Assembly: GCA_030686995.1 (NCBI GenBank)
Contig: CM060697.1
Location: 101,836,772 to 101,900,771, forward strand
DNA from: Artemisia argyi
Taxonomy: Eukaryota > Streptophyta > Magnoliopsida > Asterales > Asteraceae
Direction of reading: 5' to 3'
Length of the DNA stretch: 64,000 bases
The position numbers and the translations under genes are program-made. The first letter of the stretch is position 1; each line of letters starts with the position of its first letter. This document shows positions 11,744 through 22,846 of the stretch, piece by piece. The notes under the pieces were generated by a model. The model had not been told where the DNA came from and ran no database searches. It saw only the letters and a program-made list of their open reading frames with translations.

Positions 11744-12388
11744 AGATGATGCAAGGAAAAAATTTCAAGTTTGATGCACAAGGTACAAGTTCAACACCTG
11801 AAAAAGCATTTGATGTTAGTCCAAATGCAACTCCTTGAAGTCTTAGATTTAGCAGTAACTTTGATCCTTTCATGGATTTAAAACAATACTTTATCTTTTG
11901 GTAGATTATTTGCAGTCATGTATGGTTATGATACAATACCTTATCTTTTGAGTGGGTAACATGATTGTGTTAAACAATGGGTGTGTTCCCCACTTGTACT
12001 GACTTTAGTTCTACTTTAATGAATGGTGTCCCTTTGACTGTATCAAAGAGACTAGTTTAACTCAATATTTTGTCTTGGTATTTGTTCTTTTGTCATTTAG
12101 CATGTGTCCCTGTGCAGTAACATGTGAAGTATGCATTGTGGTAGATATGCTGTAAATGCTTTGGCATCTGTCAAATGCATGTGCATAATGCAGTTCAATG
12201 CAATTTTGACCCTTTTTGACTAAATTTTTCACTTTGGTACAACCACAAGACAGCCATGAACTAAATACTTTGCCATTTGATACAACCAAAACCATACACA
12301 ACACAGTTATGCAGTAAAAATGTTGTGCCACTTGATAAAACCAAAACAAACCATTCCATTGATTATGTCAACTGATACAACCAAAATA
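11744..12388. other. MULE interior, no gene seen
   Basis: This is AT-rich 3' flank of the transposase, probably including its 3' UTR. It ends at the CAACC target site of the copia element. Confidence 0.5.
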
Positions 12389-13347
12389 CAACCTGTGGAA
12401 AACTAGAAGGGGGGTTGAATAGTTTACCGCTTTTTAGATTCTTATTTAGCATAAATATCCTTTTAGAAACTTTACGTTTGCTTAAAGATATAAACACAAT
12501 GTTATATGTTTGATTCTTTGAAAAGCTTTTCATGTGAATAACAATTCTAACTTTACTAGTTTCATACTTTGAAAAGCTTTGCTTGTGATGATCCTAACTT
12601 TACTTGTTTAGTTCTTTGAAAAGCTTTACTTTTGTTTGAAGATATAAACACATCTTTACTTGTTTAGTTCTTTGAAAACCTTTATATGTAACTAGCTATT
12701 TTAACTAAAGAACAACATGTAATAAGCAAAGATAAAGAAAGAAACGATCAAACCACAACACGATTGTTTATCGTGGTTCGGCTACAAGGACTCTTTTTCC
12801 TTGCCCTACATCCACGCCCCGAGTTTCTAACTCGAGAGTTATAAGCACTAATCAACAAGCTCCTTTCACCAGCGGAGAAAACCTTTACAACGTCGCTTAC
12901 ACTTTTACCGACACTAAGCTAGATGTCGAGTTCTTTTACAAGGGTACAACCACTCCCTTTCGTCGCTTACACTTTTACCGACACTAAGCTAGATGTCGAG
13001 TTCTTTACCAAGGGTACAACCACTTCTGTTAGTTCTTTTACAAGGGTACAACAACTCCCGACACACTATGTATTTTGAGGCCTAAAATACTAACCGATCA
13101 CTTCTATACAAGATACACATGAAGTATAAACTACCAAAGTCTATACACACCAAAGCTAACAAGTCTTGCAACTTAGAGTTGAAACTTGTAACTTCTTAGA
13201 TGAATATGTGAACTCTTTGCTACATAAGAGAATCACACAAGTTAGTAGCTACTGAGTATAATGAGAGAATATGTGTAAAATATGACTCTAAGTGATGAGG
13301 GATTTCTTGCAAGTCCTTTGGTATTTATACCAAAGAAAGTCAGTAGT

Positions 13348-13408
13348 CTGGCGGACACGGCGGTACCCTCAGAAGGGGTCCGCCCGTGTTCCTCCAGGGG
13401 TCCGCCAG
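13348..13408. promoter_or_regulatory. GC-rich inverted repeat beside the LTR TATA box
   Basis: CTGGCGGAC (13348-13356) and GTCCGCCAG (13400-13408) form a perfect 9-bp inverted repeat in otherwise AT-rich DNA. In minus it sits about 20-80 bp upstream of the TATA-like box at 13319-13330. The same structure is at 29838-29898 in the other LTR. Confidence 0.6.
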
Positions 13409-13450
13409 AACTGTTCAACCAAACTTACAATAAATCACTCCAAAACAAAC

Positions 13451-13756
13451 AATGTCACATCTACTAAATACTAGTCAACATGCATTGCACCAAACATGGA
13501 ATACTTCCAAAGTGTGTAAGAACTTCATGGATAGTCAAACACATAAACAAGCAATATCACATCTACTAATTACTAGTCAACATGCATTGTACCAAACATG
13601 GAATACTTCCAAAGTGTGTAAGAATTTCATGGATAGTCAAACACATAAACAAGCAATGTCACATCTACTAAATACTAGTCAACATGCATTGTATCAAACA
13701 TGGAATACTTCCAAAGTGTGTAAGAACTTCATGGATAGTCAAACACATAAACTTAC
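13451..13756. repeat. Three 102-bp tandem units in the left copia LTR
   Basis: Units start at 13451, 13553 and 13655. The right LTR has only two units (29941 and 30043), and this explains most of the length difference between the LTRs. Confidence 0.88.
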
Positions 13757-13984
13757 CATAAATGCACATTGATGAGATGTGACACTTTCTTATTAAAGAA
13801 ATACTTTCTCATTAAGGAAATAAAAACCATGTTAAGCTTAAAAAGAAATGTAAAGACTAGTTATACAAGACTTAAACTAAAATGATGTTTTACTACAATC
13901 TAAAGTTTGTACTTTGTCATTAACAAAACTTAGCAAAGATCGTTAAAATATAAATAACGTTTTTAGGCGATATTTGTATTAACA

Positions 13985-15206
13985 ATCTCTCCCTTTTTGT
14001 TGATGACAAAACATAAACTTTATTTATAAGCAAAACACTAGTTTTAGTGTTAAGTCTTATAAATTTAGTATAAAAACTTGTTTTTGCTAAAAAGATGTGA
14101 TATGCAAAAAAAAAAAGTTTTTGAAACAAGTTTATATATAAATTCTCCCCCTTTTTGTCGAAACAAAAAGAAGAGTAGCGAGGCGGAAGTATGCACTTGC
14201 TCCCCCTTGGACGATACTCCCCCTAAATGGAGTGCCAAGAGAGGAGACATGGATTTTGAACCTACAAGAAAAAAGTTAATTGTCGCACAAGACAAGTCAT
14301 GAAAGCATTTCATGTCTAGAACACAACTAAGAGTTGTGAAGTTGAATAATGCAACACTCATGCTCCCCCTTGAATATTACTCCCCTAAATGGAGTATCAA
14401 GGAAGGAAAACATGGATAATGATCCTACAAAAAGAAAGGTTAGTTCCTAAAACACAAGATATATGTATGCTACCATAGCAAGGTATAGTTCCCTTATTAT
14501 ACCTAAATGGTCAACAAACAATGCAAACCTTGTACTAGAATGAAATTCATTTCATGTAAAAGTTTGACTCTTAAAAAGACAAGAAATTTGGATGACAACA
14601 TCCTACCTAAAAAAAACAAAAAAAATAAACTAAGAGCATAAAAAGCTACAAGGAAATCATCATTTTCCTTAATGAGAAACATTTTCCAAAAACAAGGCTA
14701 AGGTTGTTTAAGGATGAAAATGTGTGTTGAGGGTTGTAGCAGGCTTTATTTTGAAGGTTGAGAGGGTGACACGGGTTTTGGTTTGTTGGTTTAAATGGGA
14801 AACATTTTCCAAAAGAAACGGTTTTGTTTCATTTTGGAGACTCTAAACTTGAGACGTTCCACAATGTGGTTTAGGATAAACCTCATTGCATTGTTTAGGG
14901 GATTATAGGTCTCTTTGTAGATAAGGTGAGACATCAATGGTTTTGGATGGTGATATTCTTGTTGTGGTGTTTGGTTGTGGTTAAAAGACTCATTTTGGTC
15001 AAGCAATGACCTTGGTTTTTCATTTGTGAAAGGTGGTGATTTCGTTGGTCTTGATGGAAGATCGTTGAGATGCTTCTATTTTCTTATACGAAGAAAATAG
15101 AGATTCAAAATGTTGGGAAGGTTCATGTGGTGGTGGTAGTTGAACAAAGTGACGAAGGCTTGGTTCTCTGAAAGGATTACCATGATGGTTTTTGTGAATG
15201 GGTTGA
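13985..15206 (-). other. Copia 3' internal region with several polypurine tracts
   Basis: Read in minus this region carries the polypurine tract at the LTR border and further purine runs near 14140 (AAAAAGGGGGAGAATT), 14200-14225 and 14363-14385. No coding domain is visible up to about 14780. Two short minus frames at about 14791-15006 and 15020-15211 look like pieces of a Pro/His/Asn-rich retroelement protein that the gypsy LTR interrupts at 15212. Confidence 0.5.
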
Positions 15207-15211
15207 AACAC

Positions 15212-16616
15212 TGATGCGTGGGAATCGCAACAGGCTTTACCTCTCGAGGGATCTCGAGAAGCTTACAACCCCCACCAGGCAGTGTACCTGATCATTGTAG
15301 TATAGTATAGTGACAAGTACCGGGGGATTGATCGTTCAGCTTAGGAATAGTGTCGCTAGGATTAGAAAGCCTAAATACTAGTTCTAAAGGTGAGGGATGA
15401 TTATTTTTGTATTTTTATATTTTATGGAAAGCAATTAAAAATCTCGGGTTTGAAGGATTTGGGCGGAATTACTTGCTAATCAACTAACCCAATACTAAGA
15501 TGCAATCAAAATAAAATACTAGAAATGAAAATAAACTAAATTATACTAAAGTTGTGAGCAGTAATTGGAGAAAATGTGTTTACTTAGATTTCACTACTCC
15601 CTAGACATCTTTTACACGTTAATTACTTGTTATAATTGCATGGATGACGGATCGTATTCCTTAATACCATTCATGGGGTGGCACACATAACTCCCCAATT
15701 CTATGAGCTCTTATCTCCTCCTACACCATGCCCAGCACAACTATAGGGATTGTAAACAGTGGCTCATGCATTAAATACAACCAATAAAGACCTAGTGCGC
15801 GTTGGTTCATGTTTCTTAAGACGTTCAAGCATGTTACCAATTGGAGATCTGCCAGTTTTCTTAAGCCTAACATATAAATCATTCATCCAAGACAAGAATA
15901 AACAAGTAATCAACACATAATTAACATCTAGGTTTCATTAGATCTAAGCAAACACAAGATAGATCTAGCCTAGCATGATGGAATTAAGACAAGAACAAGA
16001 TATAGACAACCAACGCATAGACATATTGATTGAATTAAAGGAACACTTATCTTGATTACACATGCAAGGTATCAAGGGTTTGGAACCCTTGAAAAACCTG
16101 TAAAGTTACACCAAAATCGTACTTAGGGTTTCTCCCAAAACTTCTCTCTTAAATGTGAAAAATTAGAAAACTATATATAGGAAAAGGGGTCTGACGGCGT
16201 CAAGACAAAACTTGTGACGCCGTCACCTCGCCGCCAAAACCATTCTCGGACTGCCTTGATCTACATTTGACGCCGTCAAGACAAAATCATTTCCAGGCCG
16301 TCATGACTTTTACTCTTGACGCCCTACCCTCGTGACGCCGTCAAATCTGTACTGGGTCGTCATGGAATTTTGCTCTTGACGCCGTCAGGAAATTACTCTT
16401 GACGCCGTCACCTACTGTTCCCAGCATGGAAAATTAAGACTTTGGCGTTTTCTTCACTTTTATGCTCCAAAAACGTTTGAATTGCTTCCTTTTCCAGATT
16501 TCACTCCCAAAGAACCTAAAATCACAAAAGGAACGATTTAGGGCAATATTTGATCAAATAAAGTTGAATTCGGGCTTAAATGACCCTCTAAAAACGGATC
16601 ATTTTTCGTCTCATCA
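15212..16616 (-). mobile_element. Gypsy LTR, left copy, flanked by AACAC
   Basis: 1405 bp, TGATGCGTGGG...TCTCATCA in plus, with AACAC directly outside at 15207-15211 and 16617-16621. Because both copies of the duplication touch this single LTR, it behaves as a solo LTR. It is about 99% identical to 21442-22846. In minus, six perfect TGACGSCGTCA motifs (16191-16410) lie just upstream of the TATA box CTATATATAG (16171-16180). Confidence 0.85.
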
Positions 16617-17473
16617 AACACAAATGATTGTAGGTGTGTATGACCTTGATCATTTGGAAAAATTGAGGATTTAGCATAACGGTAGGCCAAACTCTCAAGC
16701 AATGACGGTGGATGAGGTGCATCATCCAATGACTCATTTGGTTGAAATGTTGGTTGTTGTTGGGTTTCCATTTCGTCAATGGTGTTAAAAAGTTACAATG
16801 ATGGAGGGCTTGATGGTTTAGGTGATAGGTTTTCAAAAGTTTCCAATAGTGGATGTGGTGATGTTGGTGGTGTATGGAAAAGTTCCAATCGTCCCAAAAC
16901 AATATATACAAGGATATGACTTGACTTAGCAACCATGTAATCAATTAGAAAGTTAACGTAGGGTTTAACAAATAACAATAATGCACTAAAAATGAGCGCA
17001 TACACGGAAGGCTAAGGCGATTTGGTTGTACATTTAAGTGGGGTGTAACAAATTCTTCCTTTAAGTAAAATGCTTAAAGTTAGAAACGAAAAGATAGGCT
17101 CGGAGGGGTGTACTAGGGGTTTCGTGTACTAAAAATGAGTATAACGCTAAGGGTGTGGGAAAAATTAGTTGACTTAACTAGCCAAGTAATATGACTTAAA
17201 TGGTCAAGTAATTATGATACGGGTTTAACACAAGGGTAATCCTAATGCCTCTTATCATGTAGTAAATCCTACTACACGAATGTAGTCTCACTAGCGGTCT
17301 CGGGATGCATCACTAACGCAAGTTCTAGAATCTAAATGCTACCGGTACACTCATAAGCACTAATAATGAATGCTTTTCCTATCAAATCTAAAGGCGAACC
17401 TCACATATTTGGGTGGAAAATTTTTCTGAATATACGGTTATGTGCTAGTCATACAATCTCCTATCCATGAGAT
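16617..17473. repeat. 857-bp segment duplicated at 22847-23703
   Basis: It begins at the AACAC duplication and ends at CTCCTATCCATGAGAT. The copy at 22847-23703 has the same length and about seven mismatches that I counted, and both copies follow a gypsy LTR. The first ~150 bp carry a minus-strand frame rich in Gln/Pro, probably the host retroelement gene into which the gypsy inserted. Confidence 0.85.
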
Positions 17474-18520
17474 GCTTGCTATGGCTAAAGTTTCACTCCT
17501 AAATGTTGTAAAAAATTTTAAATTTGGCGCTAAAATTGCACTAACAAGTATTTCTCATAGTTTTATTACACATCTACCATCAAACAAAACAAACTCAAGC
17601 GAAAGTGCATATGTAAGGTATCATCTTTTTACCCTCCCCTTACACTTAAGATGAACATTGTCCCCTATGTTCAAGTAAAGAATGTAAAAGTGAAAAAGTA
17701 AAGAGAATGAAATCAAATACTCCCCTGATTCGCTCGGTATGGATAATAAGGTGGCCAGGTTAAATCTTCCTCCAAGAAAATGAACAATCAAAGCTTCCCT
17801 TCCAGAATATAAATCATCTTCTTGTCATACATAACCTGTAAAACCTGACAAAATAGACAAGACAACCTCGCGTAAAATCGGCGGCATCCTATATAAGTTA
17901 CTAAATCCTAGAAAACAAAATAAGATATAATGCTTGTGGAATGAAGTTTGCAGATCTCCTGGAGATTATAAAACTTAATAATTCACAAGAACCATAAGAC
18001 TCCGTTAGAAAAACAAAACCGGTAAAATTTCCAGATTTTTACACCTGACGCTGTCAAGAGTAAACTCCTGACGCCGTCAGAATTGACCTGCAGAAATTCT
18101 TATGTTAAGTTTCCGGAAAATTTCTGGAAAAACTTGGTCCTACTTCCTGGAAAATCCTGCAAAACTTCATTATGACTCAATACAAGCATTTGACTCTAAC
18201 AAATACGAATATACATGTTAATTTATTATTGAGTAGAATCATGATCGGTTTGTTTCTTAAAAACATATTTGGGGTTTCCCCTTACACTTATCTTTTGCAA
18301 AAATACCTTTAGGTGGAGTTAAGACTAGGCCAAAACAACAAAGTAAAGTATTTCCACTATTTAGTTTAGAAACATGATCAACCAACAATAAAAATAAAGC
18401 ATGCATACGGAAGCAAATAACAAACAAACAAATAAACAATCAAACAAAACATGGGTTGCCTCCCAAGAAGCGCTTTTCTTTATTTACGAGTCTTGTAGCT
18501 AGACTCAAGGTCATGGGTTA
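17474..18520. other. Internal 3' part of the gypsy element, non-coding
   Basis: No domain is recognised. Two more TGACGC(C/T)GTCA motifs lie at about 18046-18075, the same motif as in the LTR. The left border at 17473/17474 is an abrupt junction with the duplicated segment, and no polypurine tract or LTR follows, so the element is truncated here. Confidence 0.5.
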
Positions 18521-21133
18521 CTACGTGATCTCATCATTGGTTTCACTCTCTAGGTCGTCTTCTAAACTAGTATCGCTTTCATATTGCAAGTACTTCAGGT
18601 CTTCGAACTCGAAGATATCTTTTCGATATTTAGAACCAAGCTTGCTAACATCCTTAAAGAATCCACACGATAGATCGGAAGTGTCCTTACACCCTCTCCT
18701 AACATCTTCATCACACAAAATAAGTTGGGAACTTATCTTATCAAGCCCGTCACAATCGATTTCCTTAAGGTCTTTTCTTTTGTATGGCGTTTGGTATGAA
18801 ATCCTCCTAATCCCATCAGTGAAGGTCATGATTCCGTTCAAGTCATCCACTATCAAATTAGTGATTTCACAAAAGGGTGCTCCAAAAACGACTTGTGATA
18901 ACCTAGGGTCGACAGAGTCTTCTATGTTATCCACAATCGTGAATTCCATAGTGAATGTCATATTTCCTACGAACACCTGGATTTCATGATCCTTACCAAC
19001 CACTTTCTCTCCCTTGTAAATCATCCCCCATCTGCAGATATTGTTATAATGGAACAATGACATAAAATTCTTTCGCAGGAATACACTAATATAGATGTTA
19101 TCGAAGTACTTATGACCGATCATGCAGGGGATTTTGAGATTATTCGGATCACGCCGTCTTATCTTCCCCGACACTCCATCCTTTGACCCATATAGATTCC
19201 CCTCAAGGGAAGGACGATACTCGTACACCTCCTCATTACCCCCACGAAAATTTACCTTCGTAACACCATTGGTGAATAATGCACTACCATCTTTCTCATC
19301 AAGAATCACTCCCGATTCATTGATAAATGGCTTCCCAAGAACAAGGTTGGTTAAAGTTTGATTGGTGAGAGAGTCTACGTCATCGACCACGGTGAGGTCA
19401 GTATTGTAAACAAGCTCTCCGACCCTGATTGATAGATTATTCATTACCCTTTCGCTCGCAATGCGTTTTGGGAAGGTCTCATGGTATAAGGAAAGGGGGA
19501 TTAGGTTGACTGGGGAGCTAGGATCTATATGACTATCGGTTAGGAGCTTTTCCTTAATGGTGCAGGAGATCTTGAAAACTTTATGGTTATCTTCCTTAGT
19601 CCTATCGCTACTCCCACTAATAACATCCTCCATTTTTCTCTCGGGTTCTTCTATAATAGATTTGCCCAAAATGGTTGGATTTCTCTCATGCTCTTCCGAT
19701 CTCTCTTTCTTTTCATCCGTTTTGCCGGATTCTTGCGCGGTGTATTGCTCAGGTGAGTTGGTAGGTTTTCTGGCTGAATCATGGTCTACCCTTAAGGTCT
19801 CATCTTTAGCTATATGACCAAATTTGTTAGTTTGTTGCTGGGTTGAGTTGGGTGTAAAAGCAGATATCGTGGTGATGGTGTTTACGAAATGGGTTGGTCC
19901 TAGGGAGTTGACAGGTTCTTTTCCTTTAGGGGATAGATGTTTGAATAACTTGCTAGGACTTTTTATTTTCACAGGGGAGGTTGGAGGACTCATGACGGTA
20001 GCAGATTTAACCTCATCAACGCGAATGGGCTTATTAACAACATGCTCTTTGATAGCAGTTAACAAATCACAAATCTTGTTGTTCACATCAGCCTGCTGTT
20101 GTTTAAATTTAGCCTCGAGCGTAGAGAGCTGTAATTCTTGAGATAGAATGAATTTTTTTAGGGTATCTTCACAGCTTTGCCTGGGAATGCCTTGTGACGG
20201 ACAATGCTCGGACCAAGTGAGTGGTAAGGAGTCATTGAAGGATACGCTTCGCGTTTGGTACCCTCTGAAATTAGGTTTATCCTTCCATGCCTCATAGGCC
20301 TCGCCAGAAGTTCGAGGACCCTGACCTTCGTGTGATGATGTGAATTCGTTATAAGCACGTTTTGGAAGTTCCATGCAGTTATGAGTCTCATGAGGGCCAT
20401 TGCATAATTTGCATGTAGAAACGATTCTGCTTACTTTGCTTGAAGGTTTTTTAGCTTCGTAAGATTTCATGAGAGACTTGACTCGACCTTCAAGTTCCAT
20501 GATCCTACGGTCGAGAGTGCTAGAATTGTTCGAAGTCAAAGATATTGCCTTGACCGTTTTGTTCAAGTCACGGGGATCATTCCAACTTTCGTTGTCATAG
20601 AGAGCAAGATCTTCTATGAGTTCCCATGATTGTTCTGCACTAAGATCACGTAGCTTACCACCGGCCGATTGGTCAATGGTTCGCCTCGTGGAGATGTCGA
20701 TATGGTCATAAAAAATTTGGACTTGGAGCCAAAGATCTATGCCATGATGAGGGACTTTTTGGAGTAAGTCCTTGAAACGAGTCCATGCTTCATAAAGAGA
20801 TTCATTTTGACGTTGTTGGAACATCAACATGTCATTTCTAAGCTTAGTAGTTCTCCCCGGTGGGAAAAATTGAGCAAGGAAACGAGTGGTGAGATCATCC
20901 CATGTGGTGATGGATCCCGCGGGTAAACGCTCAAGCCATTGACTAGCTTGATCCCGTAGAGAGAATTGGAATAGGCGTAATCGGGTTGTCTCTCTAGTTG
21001 CAACATCTAGGTCTATGGAATCTACGATTTTGAGGAAGTCCTTAAGATGTTGGTTTGGATCTTCAGAACGAAGTCCATGTAATGCACATCCGCTTTGCAC
21101 CAACCGGATGGTGTCGGATCGCAAGGGGGTCAC
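18521..21133 (-). CDS. Ty3/gypsy gag polyprotein (Tat/Athila-like), gag-only element
   Basis: 870 residues without a stop. The start used is a Met, but the frame may begin slightly upstream. Residues ~30-150 form a retrotransposon gag domain with the typical core RFLAQFFPPGRTTKLRNDM and a following QRQNESLYEAWTRFKDLL. A knuckle-like CKLCNGPHETHNC lies near residue 243, and a Lys/Pro-rich linker is near 390-420. From about 525 to 800 two modules resemble retroviral-type protease folds of this lineage, but neither has the catalytic D-S/T-G: where it would stand in the first, the sequence is TDSHIDPSS. There is no RT, RNase H or integrase. Gag packages element RNA into virus-like particles in the cytoplasm. 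The open frame suggests recent activity supported by proteins of another element. Confidence 0.85.
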   Translation of the reverse strand: MTPLRSDTIRLVQSGCALHGLRSEDPNQHLKDFLKIVDSIDLDVATRETTRLRLFQFSLRDQASQWLERLPAGSITTWDDLTTRFLAQFFPPGRTTKLRNDMLMFQQRQNESLYEAWTRFKDLLQKVPHHGIDLWLQVQIFYDHIDISTRRTIDQSAGGKLRDLSAEQSWELIEDLALYDNESWNDPRDLNKTVKAISLTSNNSSTLDRRIMELEGRVKSLMKSYEAKKPSSKVSRIVSTCKLCNGPHETHNCMELPKRAYNEFTSSHEGQGPRTSGEAYEAWKDKPNFRGYQTRSVSFNDSLPLTWSEHCPSQGIPRQSCEDTLKKFILSQELQLSTLEAKFKQQQADVNNKICDLLTAIKEHVVNKPIRVDEVKSATVMSPPTSPVKIKSPSKLFKHLSPKGKEPVNSLGPTHFVNTITTISAFTPNSTQQQTNKFGHIAKDETLRVDHDSARKPTNSPEQYTAQESGKTDEKKERSEEHERNPTILGKSIIEEPERKMEDVISGSSDRTKEDNHKVFKISCTIKEKLLTDSHIDPSSPVNLIPLSLYHETFPKRIASERVMNNLSIRVGELVYNTDLTVVDDVDSLTNQTLTNLVLGKPFINESGVILDEKDGSALFTNGVTKVNFRGGNEEVYEYRPSLEGNLYGSKDGVSGKIRRRDPNNLKIPCMIGHKYFDNIYISVFLRKNFMSLFHYNNICRWGMIYKGEKVVGKDHEIQVFVGNMTFTMEFTIVDNIEDSVDPRLSQVVFGAPFCEITNLIVDDLNGIMTFTDGIRRISYQTPYKRKDLKEIDCDGLDKISSQLILCDEDVRRGCKDTSDLSCGFFKDVSKLGSKYRKDIFEFEDLKYLQYESDTSLEDDLESETNDEIT

Positions 21134-21417
21134 ATTGGCTCCGGTGAGCTCAATGGTGTTTCGGTAGCCTTGATGGCTAGGTCAGGAATACTCTCCTAAG
21201 GTTCGGGGCCTAAGGGGTTCTAATGGTGGGTTTTGTTGTGGTGGGATGACGGGTTCAAAGATGTTCCCGTTGTCCATGATGTCGGGTAGTTACGAACAAA
21301 GGCACAAAGAAATGAGATAGACTAAAGAAAACCTAAAAATAAAAATAAAATTTTACTAGAAAGGAATCTAGCAAGTAGACCTAATAAAAAGAAATTCTAA
21401 CCTAGACAATAACTATT

Positions 21418-21441
21418 CCCCGGGCTGCGGCGCCAAAAACT
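21418..21441 (-). promoter_or_regulatory. Gypsy primer-binding site
   Basis: In minus, directly after the right LTR end (...CGCATCA), the sequence reads AGTTTTTGGCGCCGCAGCCC. The TTGGCGCCG core is typical of primer-binding sites in plant Tat/Athila gypsy elements. It shows that 21442-22846 is the 5' LTR. Confidence 0.75.
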
Positions 21442-22846
21442 TGATGCGTGGGAATCGTAACAGGCTTTACCTCTCGAGGGATCTCGAGAAGCTTACAACC
21501 CCCACCAGGCAGTGTACCTGATCGTTGTAGTATAGTATAGTGAAAAGTACCAGGGGATTGATCGTTCAGCTTAGGAATAGTGTCGCTAGGATTAGAAAGC
21601 CTAAATACTAGTTCTAAAGGTGAGGGATGATTATTTTTGTATTTTTATATTTTATGGAAAGCAATTAAAAATCTCGGGTTTGAAGGATTTGGGCGGAATT
21701 ACTTGCTAATCAACTAACCCAATACTAAGATGCAATCAAAATAAAATACTAGAAATGAAAATAAACTAAATTATACTAAAGTTGTGAGCAGTAATTGGAG
21801 AAAATGTGTTTACTTAGATTTCACTACTCCCTAGACATCTTTTACACGTTAATTACTTGTTATAATTGCATGGATGACGGATCGTATTCCTTAATACCAT
21901 TCATGGGGTGGCACACATAACTCCCCAATTCTATGAGCTCTTATCTCCTCCTACACCATGCCCAGCACAACTATAGGGATTGTAAACAGTGGCTCATGCA
22001 TTAAATACAACCAATAAAGACCTAGTGCGCGTTGGTTCATGTTTCTTAAGATGTTCAAGCATGTTACCAATTGGAGATCTGCCAGTTTTCTTAAGCCTAA
22101 CATATAAATCATTCATCCAAGACAAGAATAAACAAGTAATCAACACATAATTAACATCTAGGTTTCATTAGATCTAAGCAAACACAAGATAGATCTAGCC
22201 TAGCATGATGGAATTAAGACAAGAACAAGATATAGACAACCAACACATAGACATATTGATTGAATTAAAGGAACACTTATCTTGATTACACATGCAAGGT
22301 ATCAAGGGTTTGGAACCCTTGAAAAACCTGTAAAGTTACACCAAAATCGTACTTAGGGTTTCTCCCAAAACTTCTCTCTTAAATGTGAAAAATTAGAAAA
22401 CTATATATAGGAAAAGGGGTCTGACGGCGTCAAGACAAAACTTGTGACGCCGTCACCTCGCCGCCAAAACCATTCTCGGACTGCCTTGATCTACATTTGA
22501 CGCCGTCAAGACAAAATCATTTCCAGGCCGTCATGACTTTTACTCTTGACGCCCTACCCTCGTGACGCCGTCAAATCTGTACTGGGTCGTCATGGAATTT
22601 TGCTCTTGACGCCGTCAGGAAATTACTCTTGACGCCGTCACCTACTGTTCCCAGCATGGAAAATTAAGACTTTGGCGTTTTCTTCACTTTTATGCTCCAA
22701 AAACGTCCGAATTGCTTCCTTTTCCAGATTTCACTCCCAAAGTACCTAAAATCACAAAAGGAACGATTTAGGGCAATATTTGATCAAATAAAGTTGAATT
22801 CGGGCTTAAATGACCCCCTAAAAACGGATCATTTTTCGTCTCATCA
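21442..22846 (-). mobile_element. Gypsy 5' LTR (right copy)
   Basis: 1405 bp, same length as 15212-16616 with about nine mismatches that I counted. It is followed by AACAC (22847-22851) and by the duplicated 857-bp segment. It contains the same TGACGSCGTCA cluster (about 22421-22640) and TATA box (about 22401-22410). Confidence 0.88.

Larger units (their letters stand above)
12394..13984 (-). repeat. Copia 3' LTR (left copy)
   Basis: 1591 bp, running in plus from TGTGGAAAACTAG to TTGTATTAACA. Internal repeats are a 70-bp duplication (12891-13030) and three 102-bp units (13451-13756). A TATA-type palindrome, GGTATTTATACC, is at 13319-13330. Confidence 0.9.

Noticed and set aside
13451..13756. 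CRISPR-like regular array
   Set aside because: The 102-bp units are contiguous with no unique spacers, the genome is eukaryotic and no cas genes occur.
13282..13772. ORFs repeated in both copia LTRs, including one with 34-residue repeats
   Set aside because: The 102-bp LTR tandem unit is divisible by three, so a repeated frame appears by chance. The second LTR has the same frames and no domain.
18456..20141. Plus-strand ORFs of 79-177 residues across the gypsy gag
   Set aside because: They are antisense shadows of the minus-strand gag, which has the recognisable domains.
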